The notes under the pieces were generated by a model. The model had not been told where the DNA came from. It searched no databases and saw only the letters and a program-made list of their open reading frames with translations. Of a DNA stretch of 64,000 bases, positions 6,886 through 15,512 are shown one piece after another (positions within the stretch are counted from its first letter, which is position 1; the number at the start of each line of letters is the position of its first letter). The stretch lies in NCBI RefSeq assembly GCF_000426605.1, contig NZ_AUFR01000001.1:1-64000 (forward strand), written 5' to 3'. The DNA is from Propionibacterium acidifaciens DSM 21887 (lineage in GTDB: Bacteria; Actinomycetota; Actinomycetes; Propionibacteriales; Propionibacteriaceae). Both the position numbers and the translations under genes were made by a program.

Positions 6886-8934
6886 ATGACGACATCCGTG
6901 CATTCCGGTGGCTCGATCACACGCCGCCCGCCCCGCCCCGCCCAGGGCGGCTCGGCCCTCATGGAGTCCCTGCGCGGCATCGCCGCCGCGGACACCGCGG
7001 CCAACGACGCCCTGAGGGAGAACGCCAACGTCGACGGCCAGTCCTCGATGGGCGCCATGCTCCGCTACGGCACCGAGAGCGCCAAGCACCTCAACCTCTC
7101 CGAGATCATCGCCCCCGAGTACGCGGCCGCCCACCGGCTCGGGGACATCCACATCCACGACCTCGACTTCTACACGCTCACGACGACCTGCTGCCAGATC
7201 AGCCTCACCGATCTGTTCCGCGGGGGCTTCTCGACCGGTCACGGCCACCTGCGCGAACCGCAGTCGATCGGTTCCTACGCGGCGCTCGCCTGCATCGCGA
7301 TCCAGTCGAACCAGAACGACCAGCACGGCGGGCAGGCGATCCCCAACTTCGACGTCGACATGGCCCCCGGGGTCCGCAGGACCCTCGAGAGCCGGTTCCT
7401 GGAGAATGCGGACACGGCCGCCCGGCTCCTGGGCGTCGAACCCGTCGCGGTCTACCCGCCGCACGTCGTCCTCGAGCCCTCCGCGGCCCAGCTGCGCGAC
7501 GAGCGCGCCTATCTGCGCGGCCTGCTCGGCGAGCGCGCCGACCTGGAGGCCCTGCACGCCCGGATCCGCGAGCGCTCCGTGCGCGAGACCGAACGACTCA
7601 CCTACCAGGCGATGGAGGCCTTCATCGCCAACCTCAACACGATGAACTCCCGCGCCGGGGCGCAGACGCCGTTCTCCTCGATCAATTACGGCACGGACGT
7701 CTCGCCCGAGGCGAGGATGGTCGTGCGGCAGCTGCTCCTGGCGACCGAGGCGGGGCTGGGCAACGGCGAGACCGCGATCTTCCCCATCCAGATCTTCCGC
7801 GTCCAGAAGGGCGTCAACCTCGACCCCGGCGACCCCAACCACGACCTGCTGCAGCTGGCCTGCCGGGTCACTGCCGGGCGCCTCTTCCCGAACTTCTCGT
7901 TCCAGGACGCCCCCTTCAACAGGGTTCATCACGTCCCCGGCCGCCCCGAGACCGAGATCGCGTACATGGGCTGCCGCACGAGGGTCATGGCCAATGTCCA
8001 CGACCCCGACCGGGCCGTCACCCACGGACGGGGGAACCTCTCCTTCACGACGATCAACCTGCCGCGCCTGGCGATCGAGGCCGACGGCGACGTCGACTGC
8101 TTCCTGTGCACGCTCGACGAGCGCATCCAGCTCGTCATCGGCCAGCTCATGGAGCGCTTCACGATCCAGGCCGGCAAGCGGGTGCGCAACTTCCCGTTCC
8201 TCATGGGGCAGGGGGTGTGGATCGACTCGGAGCGGCTCGGCGGCCAGGACCGGGTGCGCGAGGTCCTCAAGCACGGCACGCTGTCGGTCGGCTTCATCGG
8301 GCTCGCCGAGGCGGTGCACGCCCTCATCGGCGAGCATCACGGTCAGTCCCAGCGGGCGTGGGACCTCGCCTACTCCATCGTCGTGCGCATGCGCTGGCGG
8401 ATGAACCAGGCCGCCGAGCGGACCGGTCTCAACTTCTCGCTCCTGGCCACCCCGGCCGAGGGCCTCGCCGGGCGCTTCGTGCGGATGGACCAGCGCCTCC
8501 ACGGCATCATCCCGGGGGTCACCGACAAGGAGTACTACACGAACTCCTTCCACATCCCCGTCGGCTTCGACATCGGCCTCGCCGACAAGATCGCCAAGGA
8601 GGCGCCCTTCCACGCCCTGACGAACGCCGGGCACATCACCTACGTCGAGATCGACGGCGACCCCTCGAAGAACGTCGGGGCGATCGAGCAGATCGTCCGC
8701 TTCATGGCCGGGTCGGGCATCGGCTACGGCGCGATCAACCACCCCGTCGACCACGACCCGGTGTGCGGGTACACCGGTGTCATCGACGACCGGTGCCCCG
8801 GCTGCGGGCGGGCCGAGGGGAGGCGCCCTTTCGACCGGATCCGCCGCATCACCGGCTACCTCGTCGGCACGCTCGAGCGCTTCAACGACGCCAAGCGCGC
8901 CGAGGTCCGCGACCGGGTGACGCACGCGCTGTGA
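6886..8934 (+). CDS. nrdD: Anaerobic (class III) ribonucleoside-triphosphate reductase
   Basis: 682 residues. It reduces ribonucleoside triphosphates to dNTPs using a glycyl radical and formate, only without oxygen. Diagnostic stretches include IHIHDLDFYTLTTTCCQI, QHGGQAIPNFDVDMAPGV, INTMNSRAGAQTPFSSINYG-like sequence, and near the C-terminus a CGYTGVIDDRCPGCG zinc site followed by RRITGYLVGTLERFN, whose Gly carries the radical. The ATG at 6886 is preceded by AGGAGGGG (8-nt spacing), which decides against the longer open frame running through the riboswitch. It overlaps nrdG by 4 bp. B12 control suggests a B12-dependent class II enzyme elsewhere in the genome. Confidence 0.95.
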   Translation: MTTSVHSGGSITRRPPRPAQGGSALMESLRGIAAADTAANDALRENANVDGQSSMGAMLRYGTESAKHLNLSEIIAPEYAAAHRLGDIHIHDLDFYTLTTTCCQISLTDLFRGGFSTGHGHLREPQSIGSYAALACIAIQSNQNDQHGGQAIPNFDVDMAPGVRRTLESRFLENADTAARLLGVEPVAVYPPHVVLEPSAAQLRDERAYLRGLLGERADLEALHARIRERSVRETERLTYQAMEAFIANLNTMNSRAGAQTPFSSINYGTDVSPEARMVVRQLLLATEAGLGNGETAIFPIQIFRVQKGVNLDPGDPNHDLLQLACRVTAGRLFPNFSFQDAPFNRVHHVPGRPETEIAYMGCRTRVMANVHDPDRAVTHGRGNLSFTTINLPRLAIEADGDVDCFLCTLDERIQLVIGQLMERFTIQAGKRVRNFPFLMGQGVWIDSERLGGQDRVREVLKHGTLSVGFIGLAEAVHALIGEHHGQSQRAWDLAYSIVVRMRWRMNQAAERTGLNFSLLATPAEGLAGRFVRMDQRLHGIIPGVTDKEYYTNSFHIPVGFDIGLADKIAKEAPFHALTNAGHITYVEIDGDPSKNVGAIEQIVRFMAGSGIGYGAINHPVDHDPVCGYTGVIDDRCPGCGRAEGRRPFDRIRRITGYLVGTLERFNDAKRAEVRDRVTHAL

Positions 8935-9428
8935 GACTGGCCGGGTTCACGACGAGCTCGATCGTCGACGGCCCGGGCGTCCGGGTCACCGTCTTCTGCC
9001 AGGGCTGCCCGCTGCGGTGCCCCGGGTGCCACAACCCGTCGACGCACGCCGTGGACGGCGGCCGCGAGGTCGGGGTCGGCGAGCTCGTCGACGTCATCGA
9101 GCACGAGCGCCTCGCCTCGGGGCTGACCCTGTCGGGCGGCGAGCCGACGGTCCAGGCTGCTGACTGCGCGGTCCTCGCGCGCGCCGCCAGGGGCCGCGGC
9201 TGGTCGGTGTGGTGCTACTCGGGGTACACCTGGCAGGTGCTCGTGCGGAGGGCCGCCCGCGACCCGGGGCTCGCCGAGCTCCTCCTCCTCGTGGACGTCA
9301 TGGTCGCCGGGCCGTACGTCCGGGCCAGGAGGACCCTGTCCCTGCCCTGGCGGGGCAGCGCCAACCAGGTCCTCGTCGACGTCCCGGCCAGTCTCAGGTC
9401 CGGCGAGGAGCGCCGCCTGGACGTCTGA
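8931..9428 (+). CDS. nrdG: Anaerobic ribonucleotide reductase activating protein (radical SAM)
   Basis: 165 residues, GTG start overlapping the nrdD stop (GTGA). It generates the glycyl radical on NrdD by reductive cleavage of S-adenosylmethionine. Visible features are SSIVDGPGVRVTVFCQGC and CPLRCPGC, the CX3CX2C cluster that binds the 4Fe-4S centre. TLSGGEPTVQ follows, the GGE motif for SAM. Length is typical for NrdG (about 150-180). The 4-bp overlap indicates translational coupling and shared riboswitch control. Confidence 0.95.
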   Translation: MRLAGFTTSSIVDGPGVRVTVFCQGCPLRCPGCHNPSTHAVDGGREVGVGELVDVIEHERLASGLTLSGGEPTVQAADCAVLARAARGRGWSVWCYSGYTWQVLVRRAARDPGLAELLLLVDVMVAGPYVRARRTLSLPWRGSANQVLVDVPASLRSGEERRLDV

Positions 9429-9438
9429 GCCGGCCGGC

Positions 9439-10284
9439 TCAGGGCCCGCCGAGCACTTCGCGCTCGACGACGGCGCCGACCGCCCCCTCGGTGTTGGCGC
9501 CCGCGACGGGGTAGCGCCCGTCGAGCAGGCTCGGGTGCGCGTTCGACATGACGTAGGGGTACCCGACCATGTCGAGCATGTCCGCGTCGTTCGGCATGTC
9601 GCCGAAGGCCATCGCCTCAGACGGGTCGACGCCCATCCGCTCCAGCACGTCCGCGAGCATCGCGGCCTTCGTGACGCCCGGGGCGCTGCACTCGACGAGC
9701 CCTTGGGCGCGCAGCGTCGAGAAGGTCACGTTGATGCGGCCCCCGGCGGCCCGGCGCGCGGCCTCGGCCAGGGCCTCGGTCGACGTGCCGGGCGAGACGA
9801 CGAGCAACTTCACGGCGGCGTCGAGGCCGAGCAGCTCCTCGAGCGGGGCGATGCTCGCCGGGCGGCGCCGGCCCTCCTCCAGCAGCCGCTCGTAGCGCGG
9901 GTCGGTGCCCCACTCGGCGTGCGCGTACTCGACGGCGAAGCAGACGTCGGGCACGCGCTCGGCGAGGGCGGCGGCGAAGCCGAGCGCATCGGCGACGTCG
10001 AGGTCGTGGTGGTCGAGCACCTCGTGACGGGCCAGGTCGTAGAGGACGGCGCCGTTGGTCGAGATGACCACCGGTTCGATGTCGGCGAGCGGGTCGAGGA
10101 CGTCGACCCAGCGGGGCGGGCGGCCGGTCGCGAAGACGACGCCGAGACCTGAGCGGGCGGCGGCGCGGAAGGCCTCGACGCTGCGCGGGTGCAGCTCGGT
10201 CGCGCTCTTGAGGAAGGTGCCGTCCAGGTCGGTGACGATCGCGCGGACCGGTCGGCCCTCGGCCCGCGGGGAGCGCCCGGCCAT
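9439..10284 (-). CDS. Cof-type HAD-superfamily phosphatase
   Basis: 281 residues. The four HAD motifs are present: VTDLDGTFL (nucleophile Asp), FATGRP, a Lys in AAVKLLVV, and AFGDMPNDADMLDM. The large cap between motifs II and III marks the Cof/YbiV type, which dephosphorylates sugar phosphates, flavin or pyridoxal phosphates; the substrate here is unknown. The ATG at 10284 gives MAGRSPRAEGRPVRAIVTDL, and the open frame further upstream is Ser/Pro-rich shadow of the neighbouring gene. It lies 2 bp downstream of the membrane-protein gene on the same strand and converges with nrdG. Confidence 0.9.
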   Translation of the reverse strand: MAGRSPRAEGRPVRAIVTDLDGTFLKSATELHPRSVEAFRAAARSGLGVVFATGRPPRWVDVLDPLADIEPVVISTNGAVLYDLARHEVLDHHDLDVADALGFAAALAERVPDVCFAVEYAHAEWGTDPRYERLLEEGRRRPASIAPLEELLGLDAAVKLLVVSPGTSTEALAEAARRAAGGRINVTFSTLRAQGLVECSAPGVTKAAMLADVLERMGVDPSEAMAFGDMPNDADMLDMVGYPYVMSNAHPSLLDGRYPVAGANTEGAVGAVVEREVLGGP

Positions 10285-10286
10285 GA

Positions 10287-11258
10287 CTACAGCCTCGTCT
10301 GCTGCTGCGTCGGCTGGTCGGTGGCCGTCTGCGTGCCGGACCCGGAGACGTTCATCGACGGCGTCTTCGTCGGCGAGTCGTGCCCGCCGGGGCTCTGCGA
10401 GGCGTCGCTCGAGCTGTCGGAGGGGCTTGAGCTGGGCGAGCCCGACCCGGAGGACTCGGACTCGCTGGGGGAGCCGGAGGAGGAGTCGGACTCGCTCGGG
10501 GAGCCCGAGCTCGAGTCGCTGGAGTCGCTCGACGAGCTCGACGAGGCCGAACCGGTGACCGGCGCGTTCGGGGACTCCGGCGGCTGGTTCCGGAACAGCA
10601 GCACGGCCACGAGCAGGGCCGTCGAGGCCATGAGGACCATGAGCAGCCAGCTCGCCAGCAGCGGCAGCCAGCCGGCGCGGTCGCGGCGTCCGGGCCAGGG
10701 CAGCGGCCACAGCCGCCAGGCGCCGGGGCGCGTGTCGGATGACCAGGGGATCGAGAAGTCGGGGCCGCTGCGGGTGCCCAACTGCGGACTCGCCGACAGG
10801 TCGACGCTGCGCAGCAGGCGGTCGGCCTCGGCCAGCGCGTTCGGCGAGCCATCCCACACGAGCGCGACCCAGGGGGCCAGCGGGGCATGGTCGGGGCCCA
10901 CCGGGTCGTCGTCCTCGCTGCGGAAGAGGTGGCCGAGGCGGCCCTCGTCCTGGTCCTGACCGCCGCGGGCGACGACGGTCCGGGAACTCATCTTGTTGAC
11001 CTCGCCGGCCAACCGGTCGCGGGCGGCGGCGTCACGGGCGGCGCCGTCGGCGAGGATCACGAGCATCACCTGGTGCTCGGCGTCGGCGTGCGCGAGATAG
11101 GCGACGCCGGCCTCGGTGGCGGTCAGACGCGCGTCGATCCAGAAGTCGCCGATCTTCGGCGGGTCAGTGGACAGCAGCGGGAAGGCCTCGACGCCCATGG
11201 GCGCCGAGGCGGGTGACGCGCTCGCGGGCTCGCCCCGCGCTGACTGGTCCTCGGACAT
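10287..11258 (-). CDS. Single-pass membrane protein with Ser/Asp/Glu-rich tail
   Basis: 323 residues, no recognised family. The N-terminal two thirds form a soluble domain (FPLLSTDPPKIGDFWIDARL, HADAEHQVMLVILADGAA, WVALVWDGSPNALAEADRLL). One transmembrane segment follows (WLLMVLMASTALLVAVLLF), then a roughly 95-residue low-complexity tail of Ser, Asp, Glu, Pro and Gly. By the positive-inside rule (RRDRAG before the segment) the N-domain is likely cytoplasmic and the acidic tail extracellular. Start ATG 11258 (MSEDQ) was chosen; an in-frame ATG at 11273 is also possible and neither has a strong ribosome site. It is divergent from moxR and co-directional with the HAD gene. Confidence 0.75.
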   Translation of the reverse strand: MSEDQSARGEPASASPASAPMGVEAFPLLSTDPPKIGDFWIDARLTATEAGVAYLAHADAEHQVMLVILADGAARDAAARDRLAGEVNKMSSRTVVARGGQDQDEGRLGHLFRSEDDDPVGPDHAPLAPWVALVWDGSPNALAEADRLLRSVDLSASPQLGTRSGPDFSIPWSSDTRPGAWRLWPLPWPGRRDRAGWLPLLASWLLMVLMASTALLVAVLLFRNQPPESPNAPVTGSASSSSSSDSSDSSSGSPSESDSSSGSPSESESSGSGSPSSSPSDSSSDASQSPGGHDSPTKTPSMNVSGSGTQTATDQPTQQQTRL

Positions 11259-11465
11259 CGCGCACCATCTCATCACACATCCGGCGCCCACCGAAGCGCA
11301 TCGGCCTCCCCGGGCGCCGGTCGTGCACCCCGGATCGGGCCCTCCGGTACGCGCCCGCCGGGCTCCGGGGCCCGCGCACCGGTCCGCGGTAAGGTGGCCC
11401 TCGACGCCCTGGGGTGCGCCGCACCCCGTGACGAGCCCCTCAACCGAGCCCTGCAGGAGACACGA

Positions 11466-12512
11466 GTGAGTGAGAAGACCCAGGCCCCGTCGAGCGCCGA
11501 GGAGACGGCGACCCTTCTGGGCAAGGCCATCAGCCAGGTCCAGCAGGTGATCGTCGGCCAGGAGCACATGGTCGAACAGCTCATGGTCGGGCTGCTCGCC
11601 CGGGGCCACATCCTCCTCGAGGGCGTTCCCGGCACCGCCAAGACGCTCGCCGTGCGCACCTTCGCCACCGTCGTCGGCGGCACCTTCTCCCGCGTCCAGT
11701 TCACCCCCGACCTGGTGCCCTCGGACATCGTCGGCACCCGCGTCTACCAGGCCAGCAAGGAGACCTTCGACGTCGAGCTCGGCCCGGTCTTCACGAACTT
11801 CGTCCTCGCCGACGAGATCAACCGCGCCCCGGCCAAGGTGCAGGCCGCCATGCTCGAGCTCATGGCCGAGAAGCAGGTCTCGATCGCCGGCACGACCTAC
11901 CCGATGAAGGACCCCTTCATCGTCATCGCCACCGAGAACCCGGTCGAGTCCGAGGGCGTCTACCCGCTGCCCGAGGCCCAGCGCGACCGCTTCCTGCTCA
12001 AGGTCGACGTGCCCTACCCGAAGGGCAACGAGGAGCTCGAGATCCTGCGCCGCATGTCGGTCAAGGCCCCCACGGCCACGCGGATCCTCGACCCGGAGCT
12101 CACCAGGTCGCTCCAGGACAGGGCCTCCAGCATCTTCGTCCACAACCTCGTCGCCGAGTACATCGTCCGCCTCATCCTGGCCACCCGGAACCCGGCCGAC
12201 TTCAACATGCCCGACCTGGCGCGCGTCATCTCCATCGGCTGCTCCTCGCGGGCCACCCTGGGTCTGGTCGCCGCCGCGCGCGCCGTCGCCCTCATCCACG
12301 GCCGCGACTACGTGCTGCCGACCGACGTCCAGGCCATCGCCCCCGACGTCATGGCCCATCGCATCATGCTGAGCTTCGACGCCATCGCCGACGACGTGAG
12401 CGCCGCCCAGGTCGTCGAGCGCATCCTCGCTATGGTCCCCGCGCCCACCCCGGTCTGGAACAACCGGGCCCCGGCCGCCCCGAGGCGGCCGGTGGCCTCG
12501 GAGGTGCGCTAG
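11466..12512 (+). CDS. moxR: MoxR-family AAA+ ATPase
   Basis: 348 residues. MoxR ATPases act as chaperones that mature or activate partner complexes, usually with DUF58 and VWA proteins encoded alongside, as here. Motifs: GVPGTAKT (Walker A), VLADEINRAPAKVQAAMLEL (Walker B and following helix), and EGVYPLPEAQRDRFLLKV (sensor/arginine-finger region). The GTG at 11466 follows AGGAGA at 5-nt spacing, so the open frame upstream is not coding. It is the first gene of a five-gene operon with gaps of 2 bp or overlaps. Confidence 0.93.
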   Translation: MSEKTQAPSSAEETATLLGKAISQVQQVIVGQEHMVEQLMVGLLARGHILLEGVPGTAKTLAVRTFATVVGGTFSRVQFTPDLVPSDIVGTRVYQASKETFDVELGPVFTNFVLADEINRAPAKVQAAMLELMAEKQVSIAGTTYPMKDPFIVIATENPVESEGVYPLPEAQRDRFLLKVDVPYPKGNEELEILRRMSVKAPTATRILDPELTRSLQDRASSIFVHNLVAEYIVRLILATRNPADFNMPDLARVISIGCSSRATLGLVAAARAVALIHGRDYVLPTDVQAIAPDVMAHRIMLSFDAIADDVSAAQVVERILAMVPAPTPVWNNRAPAAPRRPVASEVR

Positions 12513-12514
12513 CA

Positions 12515-13591
12515 GTGGATTCCGCCGCGCCGCAGTTCCTGCCGCCGCAGACGGACGCCCCGGCTCCCTCGTCCGGGGCGCAGGCCGTGCTGTCCGTGCT
12601 CAAGGAGCCCGCCGGCCCCACCGTGTCGCTGCGCCACCTGGCGCCCGAGGCGGCCCTGCGCCACCTCGAGCTGACGATCGTGCGCCGGCTCGACGGCTAC
12701 CTGCAGGGCGACCACCTGGGCCTCATGCCGGGGCCCGGGTCCGACCTCAACGACGCCCGTCTCTACATGCCGGGCCAGGACGACGTGCGCCGCATGGACT
12801 GGGCGGTCACCGCCCGCACCACCGTGCCGCACGTGCGCGACACCATCGCCGACCGCGAGCTCGAGGTGTGGGCCCTGCTCGACGCCACCCCGTCGATGAA
12901 CTGGGGCACCGGCGCCGTGACGAAGCGCGACCTGGGCATCGCCGCGGTGGCCACCTTCGGCTTCGTCACCCAGAAGATGGGCGACCGCTTCGGGGGCATG
13001 GTGCTGCACGGCGACGGCATCACCCGCATGAGGGCCCGCTCGGGGCGCAACGCCCTGTACGGGCTGCTCCGGAAGATGCTCGAGGACCCGATCGAGACCG
13101 ACCGCTCCGGCGGCGGGTACGACCTGGCGGCCGGAATCGAGGCGATGGTGCGCACCCAGCAGCGCCGCGGTCTGCGCGTGGTCGTCTCCGACTTCCTCAC
13201 CGCTGGCGACTCCGAGATCGATCCGGCCCGCCCGCCGGCCTGGGAACGCCCGCTGCGCCGTCTCGGCGTGCGCAGCCAGGTGGTCTGCGTCGAGGTCGTC
13301 GACGCCGCCGAGGTCGACTTCCCCGACGTCGGCGAGGTGCTCGTACGCGACCCCGAGTCCGACTTCACGCGGTTCGTCGACACGGGTGACGTCCGGGCCC
13401 GCCGCGCCGTGAGCGCCGCCTCGCGGGCCCAGCGCGAGCGCACCGCCGCGGCGATCCGCCGCGCCGGCGCCGGCCACGTCGTGCTGCGCACCGACCGGGA
13501 CTGGGTCGCCGACATCGCCCGCTTCGTCCTGACCTACCGGCGGACGGCCGCCGTGATCTCCCAGCCGCAGAGGGAGGCGGGCGCATCATGA
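12515..13591 (+). CDS. DUF58 domain protein
   Basis: 358 residues, GTG start 2 bp after moxR. The DUF58 signature is in the middle: GSDLNDARLYMPGQDDVRRM then DWAVTARTTVPHVRD. A degenerate VWA-like fold follows (VWALLDATPSMNWGTG in the place of a DxSxS MIDAS, later LRVVVSDFLTAGD). DUF58 proteins are usual partners of MoxR ATPases and are thought to bridge the ATPase to membrane VWA proteins. The stop overlaps the next gene by 4 bp. Confidence 0.9.
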   Translation: MDSAAPQFLPPQTDAPAPSSGAQAVLSVLKEPAGPTVSLRHLAPEAALRHLELTIVRRLDGYLQGDHLGLMPGPGSDLNDARLYMPGQDDVRRMDWAVTARTTVPHVRDTIADRELEVWALLDATPSMNWGTGAVTKRDLGIAAVATFGFVTQKMGDRFGGMVLHGDGITRMRARSGRNALYGLLRKMLEDPIETDRSGGGYDLAAGIEAMVRTQQRRGLRVVVSDFLTAGDSEIDPARPPAWERPLRRLGVRSQVVCVEVVDAAEVDFPDVGEVLVRDPESDFTRFVDTGDVRARRAVSAASRAQRERTAAAIRRAGAGHVVLRTDRDWVADIARFVLTYRRTAAVISQPQREAGAS

Positions 13592-14559
13592 GCACGACGC
13601 ACGTGCTGTGGTGGGACTTCTCCCACCCGGGGCGCCTGTGGGCGCTGCTCATCATCCCGGCGCTCGTCATCGCCTATCTCGTCATCATGCGGTTCGCGAG
13701 GAACCGCGGCATCCGGTACACGAACACGGGCATCGTCGGCGCCGTCGTGCCGCGCCAGCGCCAGTGGCACCGCCACGTCTGCGTGGCCCTGACGCTGTGC
13801 TCGCTCGCGACGATCACCGGCGCCTGGGCGGTCCCCGTCGGAGACACGAAGGTGCCGCGGGAGCGCGCGACGATCGTCCTCGTGCTCGACGTCTCCCAGT
13901 CGATGATGGCCGCCGACGTCGATCCGAGCCGTTTCGAGGCCGAGAAGAGCTCCGCGGTGAGCTTCGTCTCGAGCCTGCCGGCCGCCTACAACGTCTCGCT
14001 CGTGACCCTGTCGGGCCACCCGAACACGCTCGTGCCGCCCACCGTCGACAGGGGGGTGCTCATCCAGGCGATCAACTCGCTGAGCCTTCAGGACGGCACC
14101 GCCATCGCCGACTCGATCACCGACGGCCTCGCCGCGCTGAAGCAGGCCCCCGCCGGTGACGACGGCACCCAGGCGCCCGGCCTCATGGTGCTGCTGTCCG
14201 ACGGCTCGGAGACCTCGGGCGGCGACCCGGTCGCCGCGGCCCAGCAGGCCGCGGCGGCCTCGGTGCCGATCAACACGATCGCCTTCGGCACCCAGAACGG
14301 CTACGTCGACCTGGACGGCGAGCGCTTCAACGTGGCGCCCGACACGAACCTGCTGGCGCAGGTCGCCTCCACCAGCGGGGGCCGGGCCCTCGACGCCTCC
14401 AGCTCCGACGAGCTCAACACCGTCTACAAGGACCTCAGCTCCGACATGGGCTACGAGACGCAGAAGACCGAGGTGACCGCCCGCTGGGTGCTCGTCTCGC
14501 TCATGTTCGGTGTCGTCGCCGCCTTCGGCGCGGTGGGCATGGCCGCGAGGTGGTCGTGA
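13588..14559 (+). CDS. Membrane-anchored VWA-domain protein (first of pair)
   Basis: 323 residues. It has two N-terminal membrane segments (LLIIPALVIAYLVIM and a second around residues 60-80), then a VWA domain with intact MIDAS start IVLVLDVSQSMMAADV (DxSxS) and MVLLSDGSETSGGD, and a C-terminal membrane segment (LVSLMFGVVAAFGAVGMAA). This is the BatA/BatB-like layout of MoxR operons, with the metal-binding domain on the outer face. It overlaps DUF58 by 4 bp and the next VWA gene by 1 bp. The partner substrate is not known. Confidence 0.9.
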   Translation: MSTTHVLWWDFSHPGRLWALLIIPALVIAYLVIMRFARNRGIRYTNTGIVGAVVPRQRQWHRHVCVALTLCSLATITGAWAVPVGDTKVPRERATIVLVLDVSQSMMAADVDPSRFEAEKSSAVSFVSSLPAAYNVSLVTLSGHPNTLVPPTVDRGVLIQAINSLSLQDGTAIADSITDGLAALKQAPAGDDGTQAPGLMVLLSDGSETSGGDPVAAAQQAAAASVPINTIAFGTQNGYVDLDGERFNVAPDTNLLAQVASTSGGRALDASSSDELNTVYKDLSSDMGYETQKTEVTARWVLVSLMFGVVAAFGAVGMAARWS

Positions 14560-15512
14560 TGATCCCGATGCTCAGCTTCATGAGCCCCCACAGACTGTGG
14601 TGGCTCGTCGTGCCGGTGCTCGTCGTGGCGCTCTACGCGGCGCTGCTCGTGCACCGCCGCGCCGCCGGCTCGAGCAGCCTGCTCGCCTCGATCCTGCCGC
14701 GCGACACGCGGCTCAGGCGCCACCTCTCGGTCGGTGCCGCGGCCCTGTCGCTCGTCATGCTCGTCATCGCCTACGCGCAGCCGCAGGCGATGACGCGGGT
14801 GCCGCGCGACCGCGCGACGGTCGTCGTCGTCATCGACGTGTCGCGCTCGATGATGGCCACCGACGTCACCCCGACGAGGCTCGACGCGGCGAAGGAGGGC
14901 GCCAAGGAGTTCGTCGACTCGCTGCCCGAGAGCTTCAACGTCGCGCTCGTGTCCTTCGCCGCGACGGCCGACATCAAGATGCCCCCGACGACCGACCGCT
15001 CGGCCCTCGAGAACGCCATCGACGCCCTCGAACTGGCGCCGTCGACGGCCATCGGTGAGGGCGTCTACACGGCCCTCGACGCCCTCAAGCTGGCGCCCCA
15101 GGACCCGGACCACCCGGACGAGACCGCGCCCGGCGCGATCGTCCTGCTCTCGGACGGCGCGACGAACATGGGCCGCGCCTCCTCGGACGCCGCGACCGAG
15201 TCGAAGAAGCAGGGCGTGCCGGTCTACACGATCGCCTACGGCACCTCGAGCGGCTACGTCTACGAGAACGGCCACCGCCAGTCGGTGGCCGTCGACCACG
15301 CCGAGCTGTCCGAGGTGGCCAAGGACTCCGGCGGCAAGAAGTACTCCGCGGACTCGCTGAGCAGCCTGCAGGCCGTCTACCAGACGATCTCCCACCAGAT
15401 CGGCTACGTGGACGAGTACCACGAGATCACCGCGCGCTTCGCCGGGGTCGCCCTCATCTTCGCCGTCCTCGCCTCGGCGGGTGTCATATCGTTGGCTGCG
15501 AGGTGGCCATGA
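14559..15512 (+). CDS. Membrane-anchored VWA-domain protein (second of pair)
   Basis: 317 residues, clear paralogue of the preceding gene: HRLWWLVVPVLVVALYAALL, VVVVIDVSRSMMATDVTPTR (MIDAS DxSxS), AIVLLSDGATNMG, and C-terminal AGVALIFAVLASAGVISLAA. The ATG at 14559 shares its A with the upstream TGA, giving translational coupling; an in-frame GTG at 14550 would extend it by three codons. The tandem pair suggests a heteromeric surface complex serviced by MoxR and DUF58. Confidence 0.9.
   Translation: MIPMLSFMSPHRLWWLVVPVLVVALYAALLVHRRAAGSSSLLASILPRDTRLRRHLSVGAAALSLVMLVIAYAQPQAMTRVPRDRATVVVVIDVSRSMMATDVTPTRLDAAKEGAKEFVDSLPESFNVALVSFAATADIKMPPTTDRSALENAIDALELAPSTAIGEGVYTALDALKLAPQDPDHPDETAPGAIVLLSDGATNMGRASSDAATESKKQGVPVYTIAYGTSSGYVYENGHRQSVAVDHAELSEVAKDSGGKKYSADSLSSLQAVYQTISHQIGYVDEYHEITARFAGVALIFAVLASAGVISLAARWP

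Noticed and set aside
6289-8925. Very long antisense open frame opposite nrdD
   Set aside because: Mirror image of nrdD codon bias (GC-rich third positions); low-complexity Val/Asp/Gly translation without any family motif.
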